Positions 44,619 through 52,955 of a stretch of 64,000 nt of DNA are shown here, one piece after another. Every line of letters begins with the position of its first letter. Position 1 is the first letter of the stretch. The DNA comes from Armatimonadota bacterium (GTDB lineage Bacteria; Armatimonadota; HRBIN16), in assembly GCA_026003195.1 (NCBI GenBank), contig BPGU01000003.1:598763-662762 (forward strand). The letters are read 5' to 3'. Position numbers and translations under genes: made by a program. A model generated the notes under the pieces. It searched no databases. It was not told where the DNA came from and worked only from the letters and a program-made list of their open reading frames with translations.

Positions 44619-47600
44619 ATGCAAGTTACCAAAACGCTGGTCATTGGTCTGGGAAGTACGGGTACAGAAATCTGCGAAGCGATAGCGCGGCGCATTCAAT
44701 GGGAGTTAGGCAGTATTAGCCGCGCCCCATGGATTCAGTTTCTATGCATAGAGACTGATGGCAATAACCGTCCCGACGTTATTGCCTATGAAGACTTCAT
44801 TCCTCTTACGATTTCTGCCGAAGAGTACCAAATGCTGTTGAACAAACCTGACGCCTACGATGAGAAAATACGGTTTACTGAATGGGCGGAAATAGAGACT
44901 CTAAAAAATCTTCACGACGGCCATGTAACAGCAGGTGCAGGAAACATCCGAATGGTGGGGCGACTGGCTTTTTTCTTCCCCTCAAACTACGATAGGATAC
45001 ATAGCGCCCTCATTCTGCGTCTTAACCGGCTTCGCCAGCTGACTGTAGCAGACGTGCAAGAGAAACACGGTACGATGCCTGATGGGCAGATGCCGCAAAT
45101 TCAGTTTGCCAACAATGGCAACTTGGTGATATACGTCGTTGGCACGTTGTGTGGGGGCACCTGTAGTGGTCTTGCCTCTGACTTCGGGTTTTTCCTGAAC
45201 CGAGATACACAACCTAGCGAGCATAAGATTGGCATCTTCACGCTCCCTCACCGTAGCTTGACATCCACGACACAGAAAAGTGCTGAGCGGTTCAAACGCA
45301 ATGCGTACGCAGCCCTCGTCGAGTTGAACCAGTATCACCTGACCGATAGAGCAGACCGCAAGACCATCCGGTTCCCGGATGGCAGGGAGTCCTCACCTTC
45401 CGAGGCACCCTATAGTCTGCTCTTTATTGCCGCACCAAGACATGTAGGAAGCGAGCACAACCAGCAGCTCAACACAGCAATAGCAGATTACATCTTTCTC
45501 AACGCATTTGTCCCTTCCACGCTACCACTTGCGGATGCTATTAATGCTCCACCGATATTAGATAGAGGTAATCAAGCTCACGTCTTCTGCACTTTTGGTC
45601 TGTCAACCCTGGAGTTTCCTGCACAGCGCGTGATCGAAGCGTGTACATATCGGCTTAGTGCGTACGCTCTAGGGCAGTGGTGCCACCGAAGCGTCGAAGA
45701 AAACACCATTGAGGAGTGGCTTGACAACATAGGGCTTACTTGGGAACGGCTGAAGGATCTACTTTTCAGGGTCAACGATAAGGACGTCCGTGAAGAAGCA
45801 ACAAAGCAACCACTGGATGAGGCAATGAGAAAGGTCTGGCGTAGAACGAACGATGCTCGCCAGATAATCAACAATTCGCTCCGCCCTTTGTTCCAGCAAT
45901 CTGATGTCGCCGACGAGCTCAGTCTGCACAGTCCCGGCAGCTTGTACCAGGTAGCTATGAGAAATCGGCAGGCCGTTGCCAACCAGATAGTGAACAACAT
46001 CAGGAACCGAATCAACAGCCTCATGGCAGACTACCGGCGCGGTCCTGCGGTTGCGCTGCAGTTCCTGACAGCAATAGAACGCAGGCTAGACGAACTGAAC
46101 GAACAAGCTTCCGCGATCGGAGAACTGCCCAAGGAGGTAGATTCGACACTCCGCGATCTCGAACGATATCGCAGTAGATGGTTTAACAAGTTCCTTGGTA
46201 GAAGTAGAGTCAAAATCCTTATTGGACACCTCTATAACGCCCTACAAGACGAATTGCATGCCCGGGAGGATGGGGTTGTTGCACAGGTGTTATTGGACAG
46301 GACCAACGAAAATGGAGTCACCGAGGCTGGTGTTATCAGCCGGATTCGCAAAGAGACCAAACTTTTCCGAAACCGCACGATGAACCTTCGCGACAGATTG
46401 ATTACCCTCCAGAACAGGATGAACCATCAATCTAACGAACTGTCTCGAAATGAACCCAATATCAATGGAGTGCTCCTCTTCGATCCAGAAGTAGGTGAAC
46501 AGGGCACAGTCCCGGAGGAATTCAGCCGATGTCTCGAACTGGATGCGGTGGCAACCGGAGTTTCTTGGCAGGAACATCGGGAAAAAATTGCCTCTGAAAT
46601 TGTATCGGGCGTGTTATCGCGGTTGTCTGGTCGTGTTACCCTGCCGTCTACAGTACCTCGTGAGCAGGACTGGCTGAGTCAACCATTGGATACAAGTAAG
46701 CCACTGACTACCTTGCTTCCGGAAGACATTTTTGCAGAGATGCAGGAAAGGGCACGTGCACCCTTCTTGCGGCTGCGCAATGAGAACGTACTCGAGCGGT
46801 GGATGAACACACATGGCTTAAAAAGCCCCGAAGTGATGGCTCAGCAAGCTGCTGAAAAGGCAACGAGCTTTCTTGACCTCAACGAGACACACGCGACGTT
46901 TGGTGGGCGTTCACCAATTTTGCGGAACCGCTTGCTACTGGTTCCCGAATCAAGCCACAAACAAAAATTCGAGAGTATTGCCCGGAATCACTTCGCGAAT
47001 CCGCATGTGGACACCTCACCAGATAGCTGGCGCGTGGTGTTCGTGCAAAATCAGTTCCGGTTCCCACTACGAGGGGTGCTGAGTGTGGTCGGAGCAGATG
47101 GCATCTCACGAGCACATTGTGACGACTTTCCAACTTTCTTCACACGCAAAGACGTTGCATGGGTCGGCGTGACAGATGAGGAAGATAAGCGCGTTCGCAA
47201 GGCGGAAGAGATCCTAACAATTGCTACGCTCCTAGAAATCGTTCGTCCCGAAGGAGGAGCACTGGTTTTTGACCTGAGGACGGGTCCTGGTGACCCGGGA
47301 ATACGGAGGCTACCCTTGAGCTTCCGACATGCGGCAATGGCTCTTGCGCGCGGCGAGATAGATACGGAAGGCTATGGCTTACACCAAGCTCTGGAGATTC
47401 TTGAAGCACGCATTCAGACGAAGCGTGATGGGTTGAAAACCGAAGGAGGAGACGTTCGATTTGTCCAACACATCGATGAGCAGCTGCAAAGGCAGGTAGG
47501 CGGCGTGGTACCTGATTGGAACCGGAACTGGCTAGCTGAGCGGTTTAGCCGATATTGTGCCGCTGACGACGAACTGCTGAAAGCATACGACCAGGTATTT

Positions 47601-47822
47601 CCTCCAGACCGAGACATGATCAAACAGATGACATTCAAGAAGGGTGACCGACGCCCCGGTCAAGCAGGTATCTGCGAACAGGACGGTATCTACTGCACAA
47701 AGTGCGGGGGCTGGATTGGCAAAGACGAACAAGAGGCTGCACAAAACGGATGGCGTTGCTTTGTCAATCCGCAAAATCATTACTTCGGCTTCGGAGCTAT
47801 CATCGCAGGAGGCCAACAGTGA
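44619..47822 (+). CDS. Tubulin/FtsZ-like GTPase (Tubulin_2 type) with C-terminal zinc ribbon
   Basis: A 1067-residue protein. The nucleotide-binding fold starts TKTLVIGLGSTGTEICEAI (glycine-rich loop at 10-15), and GTLCGGTCSGLASDFGFFL (175-193) takes the place of the tubulin signature GGGTGSG, as in the Tubulin_2 (PF13809) group. A long helical middle (roughly 350-650) follows, then a C-terminal domain ending in a zinc ribbon with C1019, C1026, C1029 and C1047 (YCTKCGGWIG). Known tubulin-like proteins polymerise with GTP; polymerisation here is inferred. It lies two bases after the VWA gene and overlaps the next gene by 4 bases. Codon use and lower GC set it apart from the flanks. Confidence 0.82.
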   Translation: MQVTKTLVIGLGSTGTEICEAIARRIQWELGSISRAPWIQFLCIETDGNNRPDVIAYEDFIPLTISAEEYQMLLNKPDAYDEKIRFTEWAEIETLKNLHDGHVTAGAGNIRMVGRLAFFFPSNYDRIHSALILRLNRLRQLTVADVQEKHGTMPDGQMPQIQFANNGNLVIYVVGTLCGGTCSGLASDFGFFLNRDTQPSEHKIGIFTLPHRSLTSTTQKSAERFKRNAYAALVELNQYHLTDRADRKTIRFPDGRESSPSEAPYSLLFIAAPRHVGSEHNQQLNTAIADYIFLNAFVPSTLPLADAINAPPILDRGNQAHVFCTFGLSTLEFPAQRVIEACTYRLSAYALGQWCHRSVEENTIEEWLDNIGLTWERLKDLLFRVNDKDVREEATKQPLDEAMRKVWRRTNDARQIINNSLRPLFQQSDVADELSLHSPGSLYQVAMRNRQAVANQIVNNIRNRINSLMADYRRGPAVALQFLTAIERRLDELNEQASAIGELPKEVDSTLRDLERYRSRWFNKFLGRSRVKILIGHLYNALQDELHAREDGVVAQVLLDRTNENGVTEAGVISRIRKETKLFRNRTMNLRDRLITLQNRMNHQSNELSRNEPNINGVLLFDPEVGEQGTVPEEFSRCLELDAVATGVSWQEHREKIASEIVSGVLSRLSGRVTLPSTVPREQDWLSQPLDTSKPLTTLLPEDIFAEMQERARAPFLRLRNENVLERWMNTHGLKSPEVMAQQAAEKATSFLDLNETHATFGGRSPILRNRLLLVPESSHKQKFESIARNHFANPHVDTSPDSWRVVFVQNQFRFPLRGVLSVVGADGISRAHCDDFPTFFTRKDVAWVGVTDEEDKRVRKAEEILTIATLLEIVRPEGGALVFDLRTGPGDPGIRRLPLSFRHAAMALARGEIDTEGYGLHQALEILEARIQTKRDGLKTEGGDVRFVQHIDEQLQRQVGGVVPDWNRNWLAERFSRYCAADDELLKAYDQVFPPDRDMIKQMTFKKGDRRPGQAGICEQDGIYCTKCGGWIGKDEQEAAQNGWRCFVNPQNHYFGFGAIIAGGQQ

Positions 47823-49585
47823 ATCCCACATATTTGTTCCCAGCGCACCCATTGGGTAAAGTGATCGTGCTGGCAATAATTGCCTACAGCGCGTATATCC
47901 TGTTGCGACTGTATCTACTACTGTCCTTTTGGAGGTCCCATAATCATAGAGCCTCCGCCCCTGAAGGACGAGACGGTTATATTGCGCGTGCTCAGCAAAC
48001 CTTAAGCCGAATAAGCAACCTGGAGTATGCAGACTGGAGAGCGGTACTATTCATCCTGCGCGAAAAGGAATTAGCAAAGCTGAACTTTGCACGTCCCGCC
48101 CCAAATATTCTTCTGCTAATGGGTTTACTGGGAACTGTTCTGGGTCTAGCCGAGACTGTAGGTTCTCTTGTAAAGCCTCTCAGTAATGCACTCAACAATG
48201 CCAGCCCACAAGACGTTTTCAACCTTCTGAGCTTTACGCTGCAACAGATGGGTACGGCATTTTCCTGTACCCTGTGGGGAATACTTGCTGCGCTAATCGT
48301 TGGCTGGATATTGCGCTCCGTCACGGGAAAACTGCAATCCCTTTTGTCTGAATGGGATACCTATATTATTCAGAGTGTTATCCCTGATGTCCTACCCGAA
48401 AGCCAATCCGCTCAGATCCAGAGTTTACAGGAACTTATCAACAAGAGCCAGGAGATCGTTGCAGAAAGCCGGAGGTTTCTCGAGAGAATCGGTCCTGTCA
48501 TGCAAGAAGCAGCGGAACAGTTCAAGGGGGTCCTGACCACTGCAGGAGAGGCAATGCAACAAAGCGTTGAGAAGTTGACCCAAACTGCGCAAGAGATGCA
48601 AGAGAAACTTCAGTATGTGGCACAGGGGGTTGCTCAGAGCGCGTCTGCATTGGAGAGTAGTAGCAGAGATCTTCGCGAAAGCACCGCTGAACTAGCCCAG
48701 TACCATACCGATTTGCGTAACGCGCATCAAGAACTTCTCACCGTGTTTGAGCAGGCTCGAAGCGACCTTGAACATCAGATTAAGGGACAGTTAGAGAAGA
48801 TTGGTGCGCTGGATGAAAACTTCCGAAGGAATGCTCAAGATATCGTGGCGAGGATAAATGATGCTGGTAGGCAGTTCGGGGAGGCTACCCAAGCCTTTCG
48901 TCAAGCTGGGGACCTCTTTACCAACGAAGGAGTACAGATACACTCCCAAATTGCACACTACCACCAGTGTCTCACGGAATATGTGGAAAACCTTCTTAAG
49001 GACCACCGTTTCGCGATAGATGAGGTGGAGAAATCAGTTGCTGCGATACGAGACTCCCTCCACACCATCAAGGAATCTCCTGTATGGCAATCAAGAAACG
49101 GAAGTGATAGTGGCTGGGACAAGGTGCATGAGGTATTAACCGAGATACAACAAGTGATGGGTGAACTGAGAGAGCGACCAGTGCCACGAATGCAAGAGAT
49201 GACGGAAGCAGTAGTTCACACGCCGCGTTCGGCACCTTCGGTAGATGGTAAAGTAATAGCGGAACGTCCCTTCGTCAGCTCGGCAACTGCGACAACAGCC
49301 ATCTTAGACCAACAAGAGATCACCAAGCTGATAGAGGCGATACAAAACCTATCTAGCACCATCAGCGAATTTGGAGGCAGTGCCAGCCGCGACGAACGAC
49401 CAGTGCAAGCCGTATCGGACATCCAAGCGTTGGTTCAGAGCATTCAGTCTCTTCGCGACATAACAGCGGACCTGCACAGCGTAATGCTGGAACTCAGCGT
49501 ATCACTGAAGAGATCGCAGGTCCAACCGTCCAAGCGAAAAAGCTGGTTCTCATGGTTAATTCCTTGGAGGAAAGGGAAACGATGA
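47819..49585 (+). CDS. MotA/TolQ/ExbB-like membrane protein with long coiled coil (ZorA-like)
   Basis: A 588-residue protein; the GTG at 47819 overlaps the tubulin stop and gives MNPTYLFPAHPLGKV. Three membrane helices are visible: about 14-38, 96-117 (NILLLMGLLGTVLGLAETVG) and 145-167 (GTAFSCTLWGILAALIVGWI), the last two matching the MotA/TolQ/ExbB channel core. Residues about 185-470 are heptad-rich coiled coil in the cytoplasm, and the extreme end KRKSWFSWLIPWRKGKR is aromatic and basic, as in membrane-touching tails. The layout equals ZorA of the Zorya defence system: stator core plus long tail. The next gene supplies the MotB/ZorB partner. Confidence 0.82.
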   Translation: MNPTYLFPAHPLGKVIVLAIIAYSAYILLRLYLLLSFWRSHNHRASAPEGRDGYIARAQQTLSRISNLEYADWRAVLFILREKELAKLNFARPAPNILLLMGLLGTVLGLAETVGSLVKPLSNALNNASPQDVFNLLSFTLQQMGTAFSCTLWGILAALIVGWILRSVTGKLQSLLSEWDTYIIQSVIPDVLPESQSAQIQSLQELINKSQEIVAESRRFLERIGPVMQEAAEQFKGVLTTAGEAMQQSVEKLTQTAQEMQEKLQYVAQGVAQSASALESSSRDLRESTAELAQYHTDLRNAHQELLTVFEQARSDLEHQIKGQLEKIGALDENFRRNAQDIVARINDAGRQFGEATQAFRQAGDLFTNEGVQIHSQIAHYHQCLTEYVENLLKDHRFAIDEVEKSVAAIRDSLHTIKESPVWQSRNGSDSGWDKVHEVLTEIQQVMGELRERPVPRMQEMTEAVVHTPRSAPSVDGKVIAERPFVSSATATTAILDQQEITKLIEAIQNLSSTISEFGGSASRDERPVQAVSDIQALVQSIQSLRDITADLHSVMLELSVSLKRSQVQPSKRKSWFSWLIPWRKGKR

Positions 49586-50202
49586 ATGAGTACCCCATAA
49601 ATACAGAAGACTCCCTGAACCCCTATATTGCTTTCAGCGATGTAGGCATTAATCTCGTACTCATCCTTGTTTTCTTCATGGCTGCCGTTCTGAGTGTTGG
49701 CAGGGCTGGATGGGGAGGTATCGGCTGCACAGATTCTGAAAAAGGGGTTTACGAGGCGGTTCTCTCCGAAATGGATCCCGCATCTCGTCCTAAACACATA
49801 GATCGCAACTATCGCAACGACCCGACCTGCGTCCAGCGCTGGCACTTTGCAGGAAAGGCTCTCTTCTATCCAAACAGTGTTCAGATAACACCCGAAGGCT
49901 ATCATAGCGTTGCCAAATTTGCCGAAATCCTGGGGCGATATCGTAACCATTGGCGACGTATCCGCATTGAAGGACATACTATCCCTCCTGTTTCTGGTCA
50001 AGCGGACGATTGGGAATTATCTGCCCAAAGAGCTGCGGTAGTAGCACGCATCTTCCATAGTAGAGGCAAGATACCTGCATACTATTTAGCCGTATCCGGC
50101 CGCGCTGGGCAAGCACCATGGAACACTAAAGACAGAACCAGCCCGCAAAATGAGCGCGTCGAGATTGTTGTCGAGTTTGTGCCAAAGGTCTCTCTGAAAT
50201 GA
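49582..50202 (+). CDS. MotB/OmpA-like peptidoglycan-binding partner (ZorB-like)
   Basis: A 206-residue protein starting at ATG 49582, which overlaps the stator gene stop (ATGA). Its single membrane helix reads FSDVGINLVLILVFFMAAVL; D20 at the start of the helix is where MotB and ZorB carry the proton-binding Asp. The periplasmic C-terminal domain is OmpA-like: IRIEGHTIPP, WELSAQRAAVVARIF, YYLAVSGRAG and QNERVEIVVEF, which would bind peptidoglycan. With the preceding protein it should form an ion-driven A5B2-type stator. It ends the operon. Confidence 0.85.
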   Translation: MNEYPINTEDSLNPYIAFSDVGINLVLILVFFMAAVLSVGRAGWGGIGCTDSEKGVYEAVLSEMDPASRPKHIDRNYRNDPTCVQRWHFAGKALFYPNSVQITPEGYHSVAKFAEILGRYRNHWRRIRIEGHTIPPVSGQADDWELSAQRAAVVARIFHSRGKIPAYYLAVSGRAGQAPWNTKDRTSPQNERVEIVVEFVPKVSLK

Positions 50203-50586
50203 AAGAAAAAGTTGAGAGGAGAGACAAAATCACCCCTTTTGTCTTGTGTGCACGGTATCCATCGCATGGAGTGCTTCGTGGCAACGGGTCCTCAAGAAAC
50301 AACCCATTCCCGTAAGGTCCAAGTGGCAGAGGGGCAACGAAGCCTATGCCCTGCTATGGCGTTGCGAAAAACCTGCTCTTCAAGGATGGAAGCTTATTGA
50401 GAAAGACCTCCCGGTGGTGGATGGGTTCACTCTCGGTGTTCCGTATGGCGACGAAGTTCTCGTCGTTCCCAATGTGTTCGGCAGAGTGTGCGTGGGTAGA
50501 GCTGAGACTCCTTAAAATCCCCCAAACAGGAACTTTCCCTCCCTGTCGCCAAACTGTACTTCAAACATCTCATCAGGAGAGCGAAT
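50203..50586. other. Gap after stator operon with a doubtful small ORF
   Basis: A GTG-started frame at 50246-50515 (89 residues, ending GRVCVGRAETP) has no good ribosome site and no recognisable family; it could be a small gene or a remnant. No clear terminator was found for the operon. The base composition moves back toward that of the flanks here, so this may be the right edge of the island. Confidence 0.3.
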
Positions 50587-51393
50587 ATGGGTTCATTGAA
50601 GATTGGTGTGGCGCTGTGGTCGCTGTCGGCAGGGGAGTCGGAAGAACGGCTGATGCATGCCCTGCAAACGGCGGCGGAGATAGGCTTTCAGGGAGTACAG
50701 CTGTGGAACGTGGCGAGCTACGGACCCTGCGTGCTGGACCCCGACGTGTGTGTGGGCGCACAGCGCGCCGAGTGGCGCAAGCGGGTGGAATCGTTCGGAC
50801 TGCACATCAGCGGCTTCTGCGCACAGATGTCCGGTCCCACGCGCTTCGGCGGGTTTGACGAGGCAGAGGGCATCGAGGAGCGCATCGCCAAGACGCAACG
50901 ATGCATCGAACTGGCGGTAGACATAGGCGCGCCTATCGTCACCACACACCCGGGCGTCATCCCCGAAGACAAAAACGACCCCAGATACCCCATCATTCGC
51001 AGCGCGATAGAGCAAATCGCCAGGCACGCCGAAAAGAGAGGCGGTATCTTCTGCATCGAGACGGGCATGGAACCTGCGCCTGTGTTGAGACAGTTCATCG
51101 AAGACATCGGCAGCCCCGCGCTGAGGGTCAATTACGACCCCGCGAACCTGTTGTGGTACGGCGTGTTAGAAGGTGTGCGTGAGCTGGCACCCTACATCGT
51201 GCATACCCACGCCAAAGACCACAACCCCGAAACCAAAAAACCCACCGTCGGGCAAGGGGCAGTACCCTGGGACGAGTACATCGCTCTGCTGAAGTCTATC
51301 GGCTACGACGGCTGGTACGCAGTGGAAGACGAAAGCGGGCAAGATGTGGTAGAGTCTTTACGGCAGGGGCTGGAGTTCTTGAAGAGGTATTAA
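50587..51393 (+). CDS. Sugar phosphate isomerase/epimerase-like TIM-barrel protein
   Basis: A 268-residue protein of the AP-endonuclease-2/xylose-isomerase-like barrel family. Metal and substrate residues fit the family: GVQLWNVASYG, VTTHPGVIPEDKND, IFCIETGMEP (Glu ligand), RVNYDPANLLWYG (Asp), IVHTHAKDHNP (His) and WYAVEDESG (Glu). The substrate cannot be told apart by eye; inositol- or sugar-catabolic roles are typical. AGGAGAG lies before the ATG. It stands alone and is not obviously part of the stator operon. Confidence 0.85.
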   Translation: MGSLKIGVALWSLSAGESEERLMHALQTAAEIGFQGVQLWNVASYGPCVLDPDVCVGAQRAEWRKRVESFGLHISGFCAQMSGPTRFGGFDEAEGIEERIAKTQRCIELAVDIGAPIVTTHPGVIPEDKNDPRYPIIRSAIEQIARHAEKRGGIFCIETGMEPAPVLRQFIEDIGSPALRVNYDPANLLWYGVLEGVRELAPYIVHTHAKDHNPETKKPTVGQGAVPWDEYIALLKSIGYDGWYAVEDESGQDVVESLRQGLEFLKRY

Positions 51394-51399
51394 GGCAGA

Positions 51400-51437
51400 C
51401 CTCACCCCCCGACCCCCTTCCCCCGCAGGGAAGGGGG
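51400..51437. repeat. REP-like palindrome related to that at 16948
   Basis: A CCTCACCCCCC lead is followed by a perfect stem, CCCCCTTCCC against GGGAAGGGGG. The outer closing arm seen at 17012 is absent here. A looser second hairpin follows, up to the next gene's ribosome site. Confidence 0.65.
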
Positions 51438-51497
51438 CAGCCTTTCTCTGTGAGAGGGGAAGCAGAGGAAAGGCAGACACTACCTTGAGAGGGAACG

Positions 51498-51776
51498 ATG
51501 AATCAGAACGTTCGATGTCCCAAATGCGCTGCGGAGGTGAGTGACCCCACGCAGCCCTGTCCTCAATGTGGCTATGTGATTCAACATCCCCAGCGCAAGC
51601 GGTATCAGAGGCAGGTCATAGCGTCGGGGGTGACGACGCTGCTGGGCTACACAGTGGGCATGCTCGGCTTGCTGTTGCGCTGGGAGATGGTGGGAATAGC
51701 GGGACTGGTGATGGGCTTCGTAGGTGGCGTATGGTTCATGGTGTCGTTGTACTTTCTGCTGCGCACCGGTGTATGA
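51498..51776 (+). CDS. Zinc-ribbon membrane protein
   Basis: A 92-residue protein. An N-terminal zinc ribbon (CPKCAAEVSDPTQPCPQCG: two CxxC pairs) is followed by two membrane helices, IASGVTTLLGYTVGMLGLLL and MVGIAGLVMGFVGGVWFMV. Such small proteins are widespread and uncharacterised; a role as a membrane-bound adaptor is possible. GAGAGGGAACG precedes the ATG. Confidence 0.8.
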   Translation: MNQNVRCPKCAAEVSDPTQPCPQCGYVIQHPQRKRYQRQVIASGVTTLLGYTVGMLGLLLRWEMVGIAGLVMGFVGGVWFMVSLYFLLRTGV

Positions 51777-51831
51777 AAGCGCAGCAACGCCACTGCAGGC
51801 ACCATTCCGGTGTGTCGCCCCTTGCACACGG

Positions 51832-51861
51832 TTGACGCCCTGTCCGGTAAAGGGATATAAT
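51832..51861 (+). promoter_or_regulatory. Promoter of acyltransferase gene
   Basis: TTGACG and perfect TATAAT are spaced by 18 bases. The transcript would start about 51868, right before GAGGAGG, so the leader is only about 19 bases; this pins the true start codon near 51887. Confidence 0.75.
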
Positions 51862-51886
51862 CAGGCGGTAAGAGGAGGAAGCTGGC

Positions 51887-52954
51887 ATTCGGGTCGTTGT
51901 CGCTGGTGAGGACTGGCAGGAGAGCCTGTGCTCCGCATGGCGGGAGATACAGGCAGAGAACCCACAGGTTTCGCTCTTCCAGACGTGGGAGTGGGCGAGC
52001 CTGTGGTGGAGGCACCTTGGCAAAGGAAGAACGGCACAGGTGCTCTGCGTGCAGGACGGCGGTGAGACGGTGGGCATCGCTCCACTGTATGCCAGTTGGA
52101 CAGTGTTGGGCAAAGTGCTGCGCTGGATAGGCACTGGCATCTCCGACAGGCTGGGCATCCTCGCCCCTCCAGAACAGGAGCACGCGGTTGCTGAGGCGGT
52201 CGCGGAATGGCTGGAGAACCAGCCCTGCGCGGACCTGCACCAGATGGCGGACGGATCGTGGATGGCACGCATCGCAGAAGCACATGGCTGGCACGTAGTG
52301 GGGCAGGAGAAGTGTCCCTACGTGGTTTTGCCTGAAACGTGGGAGGCGTACTGGGGGTCTTTAAGTAAGAAGACGCGCTTCAATATCGGCTATGCCCAGA
52401 GGCAGATGCAGCGGGACCTCGGCGAGGTGCGGATGGATACCGCCGATGCAGAAAGCCTGCCCGATGCGCTGGATGCGCTGTTCGACCTGCATACGCGCCG
52501 ATGGAGGCAGAGGATGCTTCCCGGCGGGTTCTTTCAGCCGCAGGTGAGGCAGTTCCATCGGGAGTGGGCACACTGTGCCCTGCAAAACGGCTGGCTGCGT
52601 CTGCATACGCTGCGAACAGGTGGAGCGATCCGGGCGGTGCTGTACGTCTTCCATTTTGGGCGGCGTGCGTATTATTATCTGGGGGGTTTTGACCCCGCGC
52701 TGGCTCGCTACAGCATGGGCACGGTGCTCACTGCCTATGCCATCCGCAGGGCTATCGAGGAAGGCTGTGTGGTATTCGACTTCTTGCGCGGCGATGAGCC
52801 GTACAAGTACCGATGGAAGCCGCAGGTACAGTGGCATCGGCGGGCGTGCCACGCGCGAGGAATGCTGGCTTGGGCATGGCGCAAAAGGGTAGACGGAGAA
52901 ACCCGCCTGTGGTGGTGGTTACAGGCGCGTCTGCACGGAAAGGGGGCATCGTAG
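51887..52954 (+). CDS. BcsL/CelD-type GNAT acyltransferase, apparent ATT start
   Basis: A 355-residue member of the Acetyltransf_6 (CelD/BcsL, FemAB-like fold) family, which modifies polysaccharides or peptidoglycan precursors. The N-terminal blocks LFQTWEWASLWWRHLGKG and GIAPLY are essential to the fold and lie upstream of the first ATG or GTG that would give a whole domain. In this frame the only codon that fits the promoter, the GAGGAGG 8 bases upstream, and the conserved start IRVVVAGEDWQESL is ATT at 51887; a stop (TAA) lies six codons before it. Later blocks are AHCALQNGWLRL and VVFDFLRGDEPYKYRWKP. It heads a four-gene run. Confidence 0.8.
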   Translation: MRVVVAGEDWQESLCSAWREIQAENPQVSLFQTWEWASLWWRHLGKGRTAQVLCVQDGGETVGIAPLYASWTVLGKVLRWIGTGISDRLGILAPPEQEHAVAEAVAEWLENQPCADLHQMADGSWMARIAEAHGWHVVGQEKCPYVVLPETWEAYWGSLSKKTRFNIGYAQRQMQRDLGEVRMDTADAESLPDALDALFDLHTRRWRQRMLPGGFFQPQVRQFHREWAHCALQNGWLRLHTLRTGGAIRAVLYVFHFGRRAYYYLGGFDPALARYSMGTVLTAYAIRRAIEEGCVVFDFLRGDEPYKYRWKPQVQWHRRACHARGMLAWAWRKRVDGETRLWWWLQARLHGKGAS

Positions 52955-52955
52955 C

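Noticed and set aside
43198-50202. Idea that the four-gene module is a prophage or plasmid partition system (tubulin TubZ)
   Set aside because: No phage structural, integrase or DNA-binding partition gene is present, and the VWA plus stator genes do not fit TubZ operons.
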